This document shows, piece after piece, positions 1-9,739 of a DNA stretch of 64,000 nucleotides. Positions within the stretch are counted from its first letter, which is position 1. The number at the start of each line of letters is the position of its first letter. The notes beneath the pieces are model-generated. The model ran no database searches and was not told the DNA's origin. It saw only the letters and a program-made list of their open reading frames with translations. Origin of the DNA: Bradyrhizobium viridifuturi (lineage in GTDB: Bacteria > Pseudomonadota > Alphaproteobacteria > Rhizobiales > Xanthobacteraceae). The DNA lies in assembly GCF_001238275.1 (NCBI RefSeq), contig NZ_LGTB01000005.1, positions 1-64,000 of the forward strand. The letters run 5' to 3'. A program made the position numbers and the translations under genes.

Positions 1-108
1 ATACCCGAAACCAATGCAATAACTATGCTACGGACTTAGGGGACAGAACACTAGCCGCTGCGCTCTGTCGAGTACTGCCTGTTTGCTACTCTTGCATGGT
101 GACCCACT

Positions 109-123
109 TGGCACATGAATTGC
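109..123 (+). promoter_or_regulatory. Sigma-54 (-24/-12) promoter, orphan
   Basis: The stretch reads TGGCAC, five bases, TTGC. GG and GC are separated by exactly ten bases, which matches the RpoN consensus. No NifA-type TGT-N10-ACA site is visible in the 100 bases to its left, although that stretch is cut by the window edge. Nothing downstream looks like a recognisable protein, so the promoter may drive a non-coding RNA, serve a lost gene, or be a chance match. Confidence 0.45.
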
Positions 124-742
124 GAATCTTATCGGCTTGGCTGTTTATCTTCACACCCCCCAAGGCGGCCAAGCTGGCGAAGCAAACTTGGCGCGGGTGG
201 CTCCTTCAAACACCCGCGCCTTCTTTCCGAAGCGCTAATGGTGGAGAGTTTCGGCAACAGACGCGCTGAGAAGATCAACATCTGGTCCGTAGGATGCATT
301 AGAATGCATGCCGGTTTGGGGGGGCGAAAGGACAAATCGAGGCTCGCCTGGTACTTGCGGCGAATTAGGAGCTGGCTCGTGCGCCAGCCTCTCACGATCC
401 CTTCACGGGGGTGTGCCGTAGGCCGCGGCCTCAGATTCATTTCGGCTCTCCAGGAAGCGCTTTACTCAGCCGATTTCGAGAAGCGAGTCTCACCTCAGAA
501 AAATTCTCGATGACACGTTTTGTTGCTCACTTGATGGGTTCACTTAAACCTGATTCCAACTGTTTCCCTCGGGCCGTGGCAACAAACTGTCGAGAGGCAG
601 TTTCGGGTGATCGTTGACGGACCCGGTGAGAACATCGATGGCACGGCTGCTGAAATATCGGCCGAGTTCTTACCTAGGCACACGCGGACGCCGCCGAGCA
701 CCGGCACATTGCCCGGCATCGTTGGCGTTTCACCACCCCCGA
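124..742. other. Intergenic, no gene recognised
   Basis: Open frames here have no recognisable domain, signal peptide or convincing ribosome binding site. Apart from the sigma-54-like site at its left edge I see nothing in it. Confidence 0.5.
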
Positions 743-1135
743 CTAACTCGGCGTGCCTTTTAGACTGCCGCCATAAGCCGCAACCTCCGCCCAACAATCG
801 GCGGTCTCATAAATCCGCACACTCGCGCAATTGGAAATGCGATCAAAGAACCAACGGGCGATGATCTCGGCGGTTGGGTTCTCCAATCCATCGACATCGT
901 TGAGCAGTCGGTGATCGACGCGCTTCAACAGCGGCTCCAGTTCGGCATCCATCTCAGCGAAGTCCCTCACGAAGCCCCTCGCGTCCACCCCTCCGCGCAT
1001 CACCACTTCCATACGATAGTTGTGGCCGTGTAGGTTCTTGCATTTATGGCCATCGGGGAGATGGGGAAGGCGATGAGCTGATTCAAAACTATAGGTGCGG
1101 CCAATCAGCGTGATCACTGCATCATCGTCGTTCAT
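743..1135 (-). CDS. queD: 6-carboxytetrahydropterin synthase (QueD/PTPS family)
   Basis: QueD converts 7,8-dihydroneopterin triphosphate to 6-carboxytetrahydropterin, the second step of queuosine precursor synthesis. Family marks are FESAHRL near the N-terminus, KCKNLHGHNY (catalytic Cys and zinc-binding His residues), a central DHRLLND segment, and a late YETADCWAEV resembling the usual ET..SWAEY. I chose the ATG at 1135 because GGGAG lies at good spacing before it; an in-frame start at 1159 would add eight residues. The start overlaps the stop of the upstream transporter by 14 bases, so the two are probably co-transcribed. The protein is about 130 residues, normal for the family. Eukaryotic-type PTPS activity cannot be excluded from sequence alone. 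Confidence 0.85.
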   Translation of the reverse strand: MNDDDAVITLIGRTYSFESAHRLPHLPDGHKCKNLHGHNYRMEVVMRGGVDARGFVRDFAEMDAELEPLLKRVDHRLLNDVDGLENPTAEIIARWFFDRISNCASVRIYETADCWAEVAAYGGSLKGTPS

Positions 1136-2392
1136 TCCGTAACTCCCTCGCGCCGACAATTTGCTCCGCAGGCAAGGGCCTACTAACCCTCGCCGGCCCT
1201 TCTTTATCAGATTGACGGAGCAATGCCAGGCCGAGCAAGGCGGAGAGAGCAGAGCCGAGGCCCGGGAGTATCAGCGTGACAGCATAACCAAACCTCGCCA
1301 CGGCAAACCCACTCGCTGCGAAGCCCACCAACGCTGACGCCGACATTACCGAAGTCAGAAACGTGACATCTGTCCCTGCCTTGCCCGGCCGGGCGAGCCC
1401 GAGAAACCAGTTCGTGAATGTAACATGCTGAACAGCGAGTGCCGCGAAAACGATGCCGACGCCCACGACGGCGCTTACGCGAACGCTGACGTAGCGATCA
1501 ACCATCGCAAGTGCGCCGAAACTTAACGCCATGACTGCGCAGCCCCCGATCAAGCCTCGCTGCGGTGCCATTTGGCCGATGATGGCGCTGGTCAGCGGCG
1601 CTACCACCGTATACGTCAATACGTTCGAAAGCGCTCCGATCCATCCAATGTCAGCTGCGGCGAAGCCGAGGTCAACGAGCCGTAACTGAACCGTCGCGAA
1701 CGCCACAGCGATCCCGATAACTGCCGGCACGATCAATGCGGGAGTCGTCCACAGACCATGGTAGCGAAAGATCGCGGAGATCGAGAGGCGCTGCGTCGAG
1801 CTCCATCGGTCGCTGCGTTGGAGCGGTTCAGAAATAGCGAACACCCAACCAGCGAAAACGGCTAGCAGTATCGCCAAACCCAACAAAGCTGGACGCCAAC
1901 CGACCATCTCGATCAATTGGAGGCAGACGGCGCCGCCGATGACATGGCCGATGGCCCGCCCCCGACCCAGCAGCGCTGCGCCGAGCGGCCGTTCGCTGGA
2001 AGTGAGAGCTTCGGCTATATAGCCCAAAGATGCGATCCGCTGCGTGGCAGCAATGGTCGCAAGTACCAGGGAAACAAGGAAAAGCGCGACAAAATCGGTT
2101 TTTGGATTCAAGAACGCCATCGCTGCCAGCACAATGGTACTGGCGACTTGGGTCAGCAAGATCCACGAACGTCTCAGCCCGAGACGATTGAGGCTCCATC
2201 GATCCACCACCGGGGCCCAAAGGAAGTTAACGGTGAATGCAAAGAAAGCGGTGCCATATAGGCCGACCAGTTCCAAGCTGGCACCGTTGCCCCGAAGGAT
2301 CACGGGATGGCCGAATAGATGAACGCGATCGCCAGATACTGCTGACTAGCCAACGCAACCATCCCAATGAGTGGCACGTAACGATTTCCCAT
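1122..2392 (-). pseudogene. MFS transporter (AmpG/RhtX-like), N-terminal frameshift
   Basis: This is a major facilitator protein with about 12 hydrophobic segments. The pattern (SLELVGLYGTAFF, WAPVVDRW, RRSWILL) recalls the PAT/AmpG group and siderophore importers of the RhtX/FptX type; the substrate is not decidable. From an ATG at 2392, behind GGAGG, the first helix reads MGNRYVPLIGMVALASQQYL and on to SAIP, then hits TGA. The rest of the protein continues without a break from 2303 in another frame. Restoring one base near 2303 joins the two parts at the junction expected for the family. The 393-codon remainder could start at GTG 2303 but would lack helix 1. It is followed immediately by queD. 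Confidence 0.75.
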
Positions 2393-2456
2393 CTGCCTAT
2401 TCCTCCCGAAATCGATTCCGCACGTGCCTTAAGAGAACGGTTTGAACTGATAGCGG

Positions 2457-2780
2457 CTAGCCGTTATCAGTTCGGATCAGGCCATACTCGATGAATGCAG
2501 ACCGCACCTGCCCTTCATCTTGTTGAGCCCAATTGCCTTCCCAGTAGACGGCACTGTCGACGTCACATTGACAAGCAAGGCTCCCTGACGGACGCCAGTC
2601 GCAGCCATCGCCGACCCAGCGCGTCTCCAGTTCCTCAGGGAGGTCGACAGCGTCATCGCTGGTTAGAAATCCACGGTCCGAGGAGAAGGTGCACTTGCCC
2701 GTGGCGTTGTCCTCTCCAAGGGTCGCGCTTGTCGGCAGCAACGCCAGCGCGGCGGCGACGGCTGTGTCTGCCCGCATCAT
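2457..2780 (-). CDS. Small exported protein of unknown function
   Basis: The protein has about 107 residues. It begins with MMRADTAVAAALALLP and has a cleavable-looking hydrophobic leader ending near Thr-Ser-Ala-Thr. The mature part is acidic and has four cysteines (KCTF, GCDW, ACQCD), consistent with disulfide bonds in the periplasm. Its start overlaps the stop of the amine oxidase gene (TGATG), so the two are translationally coupled and the protein may work with that enzyme. I do not recognise the family. Confidence 0.55.
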   Translation of the reverse strand: MMRADTAVAAALALLPTSATLGEDNATGKCTFSSDRGFLTSDDAVDLPEELETRWVGDGCDWRPSGSLACQCDVDSAVYWEGNWAQQDEGQVRSAFIEYGLIRTDNG

Positions 2781-4368
2781 CACGTCTTCACCACGCGTTC
2801 GTGCAATCGGGTAATGGCGTCGATCGCCGACAGGATCGCTCCTTCCTGCCATGGCAGCTGCGAGGCGTGCTCGCCTGCCAGCGCGATGCGGCCGTCGATC
2901 TGGCACAGATTGCGGTAGTGCTGGGCGCGGGCGGCCTCGGTCCACTGGCCGACGCAGCCGAGCGTGAACGGCACGCGATGCCAGGCCACCGCGACGCCGT
3001 GCTCGAATTCGCTTCGGTATTGCGGATGGATCGCGGCGCCGAACTCGACCGCGCTGGCGACCCGCTCGGCCGGCGTCATCGCGGTGAACTCGAACGAATT
3101 GGCGCCGCCATACATGTAGGCACCGAGCAGGAGGCCGCGGCCGCCGCGGTTGAAGCCGTAGTTCGGATAGGCGATCTGCTGGATCGGCAGGTCGGTGTAG
3201 CTGATACCGCCGTAGATCGCCTCATCCTCCTCCCAGAACCGCCGCTTGAACTGCAGCCCGACTTTCACCGAGGCGGCATAGGGCAAGGAATCGATCGCAT
3301 TCTTCATCGGCGCGCGACGTCGACCGGCAGCTGGCTCAGGATCGGCAGCGGGATGGTGCAGATGCACCAGTCGGCGGTCGCCTGCTGCACCGCCGATGGA
3401 CTGGCGGTGTCGACATAGCTCACGGTGACGCCCGAGCCGTTCTGCTGGATCTGCGTCACCTTGGAATTGTAGCGGATGAGATCGCCGACCTCGCGCGCGA
3501 ACGCCTTGCCGATCATGTCCATGCCGCCGATCGGCTGGAACATCGTCATCTGGAAATCGTAGCGTGCAAAACTTTGCAGATAGCGCCACATCCGCGACCG
3601 CAAGAGCTCCTGGAGCGGGATCGGGTCGCTCGGCAGCGGATCGCCCATCAAGCCGCCGCCGGGATCGCGCGCATAACCGCGGAACTCGGCGGAGCCGAGG
3701 TTGGCATTGTACTTGTAGTCGCGATCCAGCGCACCCCAGTCGCGCAGCGCCTGGAGCAGGATCTCCTGATCTTCCTTGGTGACGAACTCGTCGAGCCTGC
3801 CCTGCTGGCTGATCTTCGCCAGCAGCTCCGCCACCCCGCCCTGGAAATCGGCCTTGATGCTGCGAAAGCGTTGCGGCTTGCCGCCGAATGCACGCGTCGC
3901 GTGCAGATAGGCGTTGTGGTTGAGCTGGATGAAGGGTTCCAGCGTCACGTTGAGGCGGCGGCAGTAGTCGAGCAGCGCGCGGTGATGATAGGGAATCCGC
4001 CACGGGCCGGGATTGAGATAAAGCCCCTGCTCGAACTGGCAGGTCTGCTTGAAGCCGCCGAGCTCGGTGAAGCTATCGCCGCCGCGGATCGACCAGTTGC
4101 GGCCGCCTGAACGGCTGTTGAATTCGAGGATCTGGACCTTGTAGCCGGCCTTGCGCAGCTCCAGCGCCGCCGTCATGCCGGCAAGTCCCGCGCCGAGGAT
4201 CAGCACCGAAGCGCCCTTCACGTCGCCCGCGAGCTTGAGCGGCCCCTTATAGGCGGACTCGGATGCGAAGCCGAGGCTCGTCATCGCGTGATACATCGCC
4301 GAACTGCCGGCGATGGTCCCGATCAGCGCCAGCAAATCCCGCCGCCTGATCACAGATTCATTCTGCAC
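2780..4368 (-). pseudogene. Tat-exported flavin monoamine oxidase, frameshifted
   Basis: The N-terminus carries a twin-arginine signal (RRRDLLALIG), then a Rossmann FAD-binding motif (LILGAGLAGMTAALEL) and the GGR motif (SRSGGRNWS) of the amine oxidase/L-amino acid oxidase family. Reading from 4368 the frame ends at 3304, after LSQLPVDVARR. The rest (KNAIDSLPYAASVKVGLQF through the C-terminal LAGEHASQLPWQEGA, which contacts FAD in the family) continues in another frame down to 2780. One base is missing near 3310-3318, in the GCGCGC context. Together the two parts make a full-length protein of about 530 residues. The gene is either inactivated or carries a sequencing error. The amine or amino acid oxidised cannot be told. 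Confidence 0.8.
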
Positions 4369-4487
4369 CTGCGATCATCCCTCGGCTCGTTCCGACGAAG
4401 ACGAACGGCTCGTGCGATCGGTTTCAAGAAGTGCGCACATTGCAGTGCAGACTGGTCGCACTGCCGCGGTGCGCCTGCGAGACCGTC

Positions 4488-4517
4488 TTCGATCATGTCA
4501 TTTTCGATCATGTCATT
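4488..4517. repeat. Tandem duplication of a 15-bp unit
   Basis: TTCGATCATGTCATT occurs twice in perfect tandem just upstream of the amine oxidase gene. This looks like a recent slippage duplication. No function is evident. Confidence 0.7.
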
Positions 4518-5697
4518 CCCACATTGGTCCTGTACCGCGTCGTTCCTGGTCGATAAACCAAACATAGCTATCTAACCGGCATTCTGAGGTCGCTAGCCCG
4601 ATCCGCGGTCGCTTCAGGGGCAGGAGCTGGTCAGTACACTTGAGTTGATGAACCAACGACCGGTCACCTCTGGCGGCTATTAGCGAGCGGTCGATTAGGG
4701 CTCGATGCATCGAAGACGCAGATGTTTCATTCCTGGAGGCGTCGCTTGCCGTCCGATGGAAAGCGACGCAGTTGATCACGCGACAGGAAGAACTTGGGCG
4801 GCTTCTTAAGCACTCGACTGACCCTGTTGTGCACCAGCAAGAGCGATGCCAACATTTCATGACATCGAAAGGCGGAGAAGCGGACTACCCAGATGTGAAG
4901 TAGGCCGGACGATGACTAATATCGTCATAGGGTGTTGCCGATATTCCATGGTGACTTTCGAACTCAATATCGGAGGCTGTTCTAGCCGCACGACCAAGCC
5001 GCTTTGCCGGCTATTACCGACGCAGCGAACCAGTGGAACTCAGGAACTCCGTGGGCTTGGCCATAGAGCGGCAAAACTATTCACGCTTCTGAACGCTTGC
5101 GATCGGCTATTTCGTATCGCTTGTGTGCCGGTGGTATTGAACCCGACATTGTTCGATGTCAGACCCTCGAAGCGGATGACGCTGAAAAGTGCGGTGATTG
5201 GATTGATCTTGTCATCATGTGCAACGATAGTCGCCTCAGCCGACCGCGAACCGTCTCAGTTGCTCCTCTCGATCGAACAGCTGAGGATTGCAGCATTAGC
5301 ATGCCCGCCTTCCTGGTCAGCCCACAGCTTGGGTCGCGCCGGCGACACTAGTCACGCAGCTTGTGTGATCGAAGCCGCTTGTGGTCGGCATTTTTCTTGA
5401 TGACAACCGTCACGATCCAACTATCTACCTTGCTGTGCTTCAGAACGCGTATCCGCCCGATGTCGGTTTGCACCAGTGTCCCTGCAGGCGCGAGGTACCA
5501 GATATGACGTCTGCTATCAACGATAGCGGAACAGCTCCACAAAACTGTCAAGTGTGAGACTAGGGGGATCAATCATTCAGGAAATCCCCATGCTGCATCA
5601 CAACGAGCGGGAACTCCCCGACCGAGATGCGTTCGCGCATCGAGTCGCGCTTAAGCTTGGAGGCTTCTGGAGCCGAAGTTTATCCGATCGTATGAGC
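4518..5697. other. Gene-poor stretch
   Basis: No recognisable protein family is present. The only frame of slight interest is on the plus strand from ATG 5176. It encodes about 75 residues with a signal-peptide-like start (MTLKSAVIGLILSSCATIVASA) and no clear ribosome binding site; I do not call it. Confidence 0.4.
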
Positions 5698-6753
5698 TCA
5701 CCCCGGCTTGAGCGGCTTTTCGAGTCCTTGCCAGCGATAGATCGCAAATGACAGCACCCAACTGACCAGGAAGATGCCAACTACGAGATAGCCGAAATTG
5801 GCCAAGCTGGCGTTGAGATCGTCCACCGCGCTCCAGAAGGTGCCTTCAAGGGCCAATTTATTGGCGAGCAGGCCAAGTGTTTCGATGCCGCCGATCAGCA
5901 ACGCCACGACGACTGAGATTGCCGTAATGGTCAGATTGTACCAGATCTTGCGGATCGGATTGAGGAAAGCCCAGCCATACGCCCCGACCATCAAGACGCT
6001 GTCGGTCGTATCGAGAAGCATCATGCCGGCGGCGAAGAGAGCCGGAAATATCATCACCGTGCTGAAGTCCAGCCCTCCCGAAGCTTGACCGGCTGCGACG
6101 GTGAAAAGGCTGATTTCCGTCGCGGTATCGAATCCGAGGCCGAACAACAGACCGACCGCGAACATCTGCCAGCTCGCCGTCACCATGCGAAACAGAGGGC
6201 GCAAGAGCCGGGACAGCAAGCCACGACCGGACAGAAGCAGATCGAACTCATGCTCTCCAATTCGTTCGCCACGCCGCGCACGCTGAAAGCTCCGCCAGAC
6301 ATCCCGTAGGATCACAAGATTGATGGCAGCAATCGTCAGCAAGAAGAAGGCTGATGCACCGGTGCCGATGATGCTGCCGACCGCCCGGAACTCCTGGAAA
6401 CCGCTTTGCAGGGCGAGCGCCGCAGCAGCGATCGCGGCGACCGCTACTGCAACCGACAAGGAATGGCCAAAGGCGAAGAAAAGTCCGACCGCGAGAGGGT
6501 GCCTGCCATCCTGCATCAGCTTGCGAACGACATTGTCGATGGTCGCAATATGATCTGCATCGACGGCGTGCCGAAGGCCGAGCACATAGGCCAGCAAGGC
6601 TGTCGCCAGCAGCGTCGGCCTGTCGGACAGCGCTACGATGGCCCAGGTCCAGGCCAAGCAATTGATAACCAACAAGAAGGCATAGAGCGAGATGATACGA
6701 CTACGCGAGGCCGCCGATGCGTCGTCTAAGGCAAGCTTTAGATATGTGAACAT
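5698..6753 (-). CDS. NiCoT-family cobalt/nickel permease, probably cobalt
   Basis: This 351-residue inner-membrane permease belongs to the HoxN/NixA/HupN (NiCoT) family. Motif 1, RHAVDADHIATIDN (residues 61-74), holds the metal-binding HX4DH. FFAFGHSLSV and LGFDTATEIS are the second and third signature motifs. About eight hydrophobic segments are visible, which is usual. Rhizobial homologues such as HupN feed nickel to hydrogenase, but a cobalamin riboswitch about 400 bases upstream on the same strand (7165-7330) argues that this copy imports cobalt and is repressed by B12. No hydrogenase gene lies nearby. The transported metal is therefore an inference from regulation, not from residues. Confidence 0.9.
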   Translation of the reverse strand: MFTYLKLALDDASAASRSRIISLYAFLLVINCLAWTWAIVALSDRPTLLATALLAYVLGLRHAVDADHIATIDNVVRKLMQDGRHPLAVGLFFAFGHSLSVAVAVAAIAAAALALQSGFQEFRAVGSIIGTGASAFFLLTIAAINLVILRDVWRSFQRARRGERIGEHEFDLLLSGRGLLSRLLRPLFRMVTASWQMFAVGLLFGLGFDTATEISLFTVAAGQASGGLDFSTVMIFPALFAAGMMLLDTTDSVLMVGAYGWAFLNPIRKIWYNLTITAISVVVALLIGGIETLGLLANKLALEGTFWSAVDDLNASLANFGYLVVGIFLVSWVLSFAIYRWQGLEKPLKPG

Positions 6754-7164
6754 GATCTTGCTTCGGTAGCGCGTCTAGGCATGAGTTTGGTCACGAACGT
6801 TTCCTGTTGCATAAGCGCCGCGCACGCCAAAGCTGGTCCGTTCAGACTGAAGACGAACCGACGGATACAGCATCGGATGATCATGGCCATTCGCAGCACG
6901 AGGTGGACAATTGCGCTGGTCGCAACGGCAGTGGAGTTGGGTGGCATTTCCTACTTATCAGGGTTGGTGCCCCCTCGCGGTGCAGGTTTCATGCCGCTCT
7001 GCTGGGCTAACGTGCTTGACCGCTTCGTGCGGCTTCTATCCTGGCGTCAGCTCGTGTCGCGCGATTGCGCCGCCGCGTTGACGTTGCAATCTGGATCTGC
7101 GCCGTGGTGAAGTTTAACGGGCCAACCAGTGCCTCAGGTCACCCCGTCCGACGCATTGCGCATG

Positions 7165-7330
7165 ACCAAAGCTGGCAGCAGGTTTCCTGGCTCCGGTTCG
7201 CCGCTCTTACCGCCCCTTCTCAGGATTGCGACTACCGGTTGCATGAAATGGTCATCGCCTCGCCGCTTACAGTTACGCAGGGCAGCTCCGGCATTGTCCT
7301 GATAGAACCCAGCCAACGCCCTCAATAGCC
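7165..7330 (-). promoter_or_regulatory. Cobalamin riboswitch before the NiCoT gene
   Basis: Read on the minus strand, the element contains the B12-box-like core GCCCTGCGTAACTGTAAGCGG and the closing GAGCCAGGAAACCTGCTGCC, the hallmarks of the adenosylcobalamin riboswitch. It lies upstream of the metal permease. The leader between the element and the start codon at 6753 is unusually long (about 400 nt) and contains no gene I recognise. Confidence 0.8.
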
Positions 7331-7548
7331 TTTCGAACACTACCGATGATAAAGTGAAATGGCCTGAGGGCGCGTCAAGTAGTCCCGGCGGACAGCGTGA
7401 GACGCCGTGGCTGAGGAAAAAGCGGTAACCTAGCCCCTCAGTCTCGGTGTTGCGGACGAGATCGAGGCTCCAGGACACTGCGGCTCTGCCTGCACAGCAG
7501 CTCAGAGCGGCGCTGGCCCCACGCAGAAAAAAGGACGCTTGAAAACAC

Positions 7549-7743
7549 TTAGACTGGAAGGCTGACTTCCTCTCTGTCCTTCGTCATGGCGTCGTACACT
7601 CTGACCTGGAGCATGGGACGGCGCCTCTTAAGTTCTTGCGCTCCTGCCCAGGCGCCGTCTCTTGTCGCAAACTCGGTTTTCAATTGACCATCGACTTCGA
7701 GCACATAACCCGAAGCCGGCAATCGACGAGTGGATGCAACCAT
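7549..7743 (-). CDS. Small conserved protein, paralogue of 38844-39026
   Basis: This is a 64-residue cytosolic protein with an AAGGG ribosome binding site before ATG 7743. Its core (LEVDGQLKTEFATRD, then an alanine-rich helix, ELKRR.P.LQVRVYDA) is nearly repeated in a second gene at 38844-39026, with roughly 60 percent identity by eye. Conservation of two copies, together with similar bases before the start codons (GGGATT), supports a real gene. The pattern suggests a compact beta-alpha-beta fold. No function is known to me. Confidence 0.7.
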   Translation of the reverse strand: MVASTRRLPASGYVLEVDGQLKTEFATRDGAWAGAQELKRRRPMLQVRVYDAMTKDREEVSLPV

Positions 7744-7852
7744 CTTAATCCCTTAGCATCGACGAATCCGATCGATGCTCCCACTTAATCCGAGTCGCCC
7801 TTGCCAGACCAGTAGCCTGGTGAGCGGCATCCACGACGACGAGGCGACAGGC

Positions 7853-9739
7853 TTATCGCCGCTCATCGCAGAGGAGCGTACGCGCCATCACGGCGGCGAT
7901 GACGACTTCCGCTGCTTGCTCTGGCGTCTGCTCCGTCGTCCTGAGATGAATTTCCGGCCTTATCGGCGCTTCGTAGGACGCATCGATGCCTGTGAAATTC
8001 TTGATCTCACCGGCTTTCGCCTTCGAGTAGAGACCTTTTGGATCCCGCCTTGCGCATTCCTCGATTGGCGTATCGACAAAGACTTCGACGAACTCGTCCT
8101 TGCCAATCAGGCTGCGAACCATGTCTCGTTCGGACCTGTAGGGGGAGATGAACGAGCAGATCACGATCAAGCCGCTATCCAGCATCAACTTGGCAACCTG
8201 TCCGGCGCGCCTAATGTTCTCCACCCGCTCAGCCTTCGAGAAGCCCAGGTCCGCGTTCAATCCGTTCCGGAGGTCGTCACCATCCAGCAGCATGGCATGC
8301 CGCGACATCGCGAGCAGCTTCTGATCAACCAAATTTGCGATTGTCGACTTTCCCGCGCCAGACAGACCGGTGAACCAGACGACGCAAGGCCTCTGATGCT
8401 TGAGTGCGGCGCGTTCACTCCTGCCCACCGAAGGCGCCCGCCAGGAAACATTGGTGGCCCGCCGCAGCGGAAACGCAATCATGCCGGCGCCGACCGTACG
8501 ATTGGTGAAACGATCAATGACGATGAATGATCCGGTTTTCCGGTTGACGTCGTAAGGATCGAATGCGGCGGGCAGTGCGGTCGCAACATTGCAGAACGCG
8601 ATCTCATTGAGAGAAAGCGTCTCGGCCGCCAGGTGCTCACACGTGTTGACATCGATCCGATACCTGATTGCGGTAACGCTGCCGGCAACCGTCTGCGAGC
8701 CAATTCGCAGGATGTAGTTTCGTCCGGGAGCGAGCGGGTCGCTGTCCATCCAGATCAGATAAGCGGCGAATTGGTCGGCGACACTGGGGCGTTCGGTTGG
8801 CCGCGACAGAAGATCGCCACGGCCGATATCGATCTGGTCTTCAAGCGTAATGGTAACGGCATCGCCGGCTTCGGCATGGACAAGGTCGCCGTCCTGGGTC
8901 ACGATCCGCTTGATACGGGTGGTGCGTCCGGATGCGGCGACAACGACATCGTCGCCTGCCGAGATCCTGCCGGAAGCCACCGATCCGGCATAGCCGCGAA
9001 AGTCCGGGTCGGGCCGGTTCACCCATTGGACTGGAAAGCGGAATGCCTGGCTTGCGGTGTCGGACTGGATATCGACGCTCTCCAAATGCTCGATCAGGCA
9101 TGGACCATTATACCACTTGGTATGAGCGGACCGATCAACGACGTTGTCGCCATGGCGGGCGGAGATCGGGATCGGAACAATCGAGCTAAAGCCAAGGCCG
9201 GCGGCAAAGGCCAGATAGCTGGCGACGCTCCGATCGAAAGCAACCTTGCTGTATGCAACAAGGTCGATCTTGTTCACTGCCAGCACAACATGGCGAATGC
9301 CAAGCAGCGAACAGATAAAGGAGTGGCGGCGAGTCTGAACCAACGCACCCTTGCGGGCGTCGATCAGGATGATTGCGAGCTGCGCATTCGAGGCACCGGT
9401 TGCCATGTTGCGGGTGTACTGCTCGTGGCCGGGAGTGTCAGCCACCATGAAAGAGCGCCGCGACGTCGTGAAGAAGCGGTAGGCTACGTCGATCGTGATG
9501 CCCTGCTCCCGCTCGGCCTCGAGCCCATCCACGAGCAGCGCGAAGTCGATGTCGGCGCTGCCGTGCCTGATGCTGTCGCGTTTCACTGCCGCAAGCTGGT
9601 CTTGGTAGATCATCTTGCTGTCGTGCAGCAACCGGCCGATCAGGGTCGATTTTCCATCGTCAACCGAGCCGCACGTTATGAATCGCAGCTGGTCCCTTGC
9701 ACGAGGGTGGACAGGTTTCGATATTGCTATGGAAGTCAT
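7853..9739 (-). CDS. cysNC: Bifunctional sulfate adenylyltransferase subunit 1/APS kinase (CysN-CysC, NodQ-like)
   Basis: This fusion drives ATP sulfurylase by GTP hydrolysis and then phosphorylates APS to PAPS, the sulfate donor for sulfotransferases. Residues 1-430 are the EF-Tu-like GTPase: CGSVDDGKST (23-32), DTPGHEQY (101-108), NKID (156-159). From about residue 448 comes the APS kinase with P-loop GLSGAGKST (458-466) and the DGDDLRNGLN motif. The 628 residues match NodQ/CysNC length. The start codon shares one base with the stop of cysD, so the pair is translationally coupled. The sulfotransferase gene 270 bases upstream on the same strand suggests dedicated supply of PAPS, as nodPQ does for Nod factor sulfation, rather than cysteine synthesis. 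Whether it is called nodQ or cysNC is a matter of context. Confidence 0.93.
   Translation of the reverse strand: MTSIAISKPVHPRARDQLRFITCGSVDDGKSTLIGRLLHDSKMIYQDQLAAVKRDSIRHGSADIDFALLVDGLEAEREQGITIDVAYRFFTTSRRSFMVADTPGHEQYTRNMATGASNAQLAIILIDARKGALVQTRRHSFICSLLGIRHVVLAVNKIDLVAYSKVAFDRSVASYLAFAAGLGFSSIVPIPISARHGDNVVDRSAHTKWYNGPCLIEHLESVDIQSDTASQAFRFPVQWVNRPDPDFRGYAGSVASGRISAGDDVVVAASGRTTRIKRIVTQDGDLVHAEAGDAVTITLEDQIDIGRGDLLSRPTERPSVADQFAAYLIWMDSDPLAPGRNYILRIGSQTVAGSVTAIRYRIDVNTCEHLAAETLSLNEIAFCNVATALPAAFDPYDVNRKTGSFIVIDRFTNRTVGAGMIAFPLRRATNVSWRAPSVGRSERAALKHQRPCVVWFTGLSGAGKSTIANLVDQKLLAMSRHAMLLDGDDLRNGLNADLGFSKAERVENIRRAGQVAKLMLDSGLIVICSFISPYRSERDMVRSLIGKDEFVEVFVDTPIEECARRDPKGLYSKAKAGEIKNFTGIDASYEAPIRPEIHLRTTEQTPEQAAEVVIAAVMARTLLCDERR

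Noticed and set aside
3574..4110. Plus-strand frame inside the amine oxidase gene
   Set aside because: The minus strand encodes a clear FAD protein there; the frame is a shadow.
4846..5400. Possible exported protein of 184 codons
   Set aside because: The only protein-like part is a short leader from 5176; no ribosome binding site or homologous pattern.
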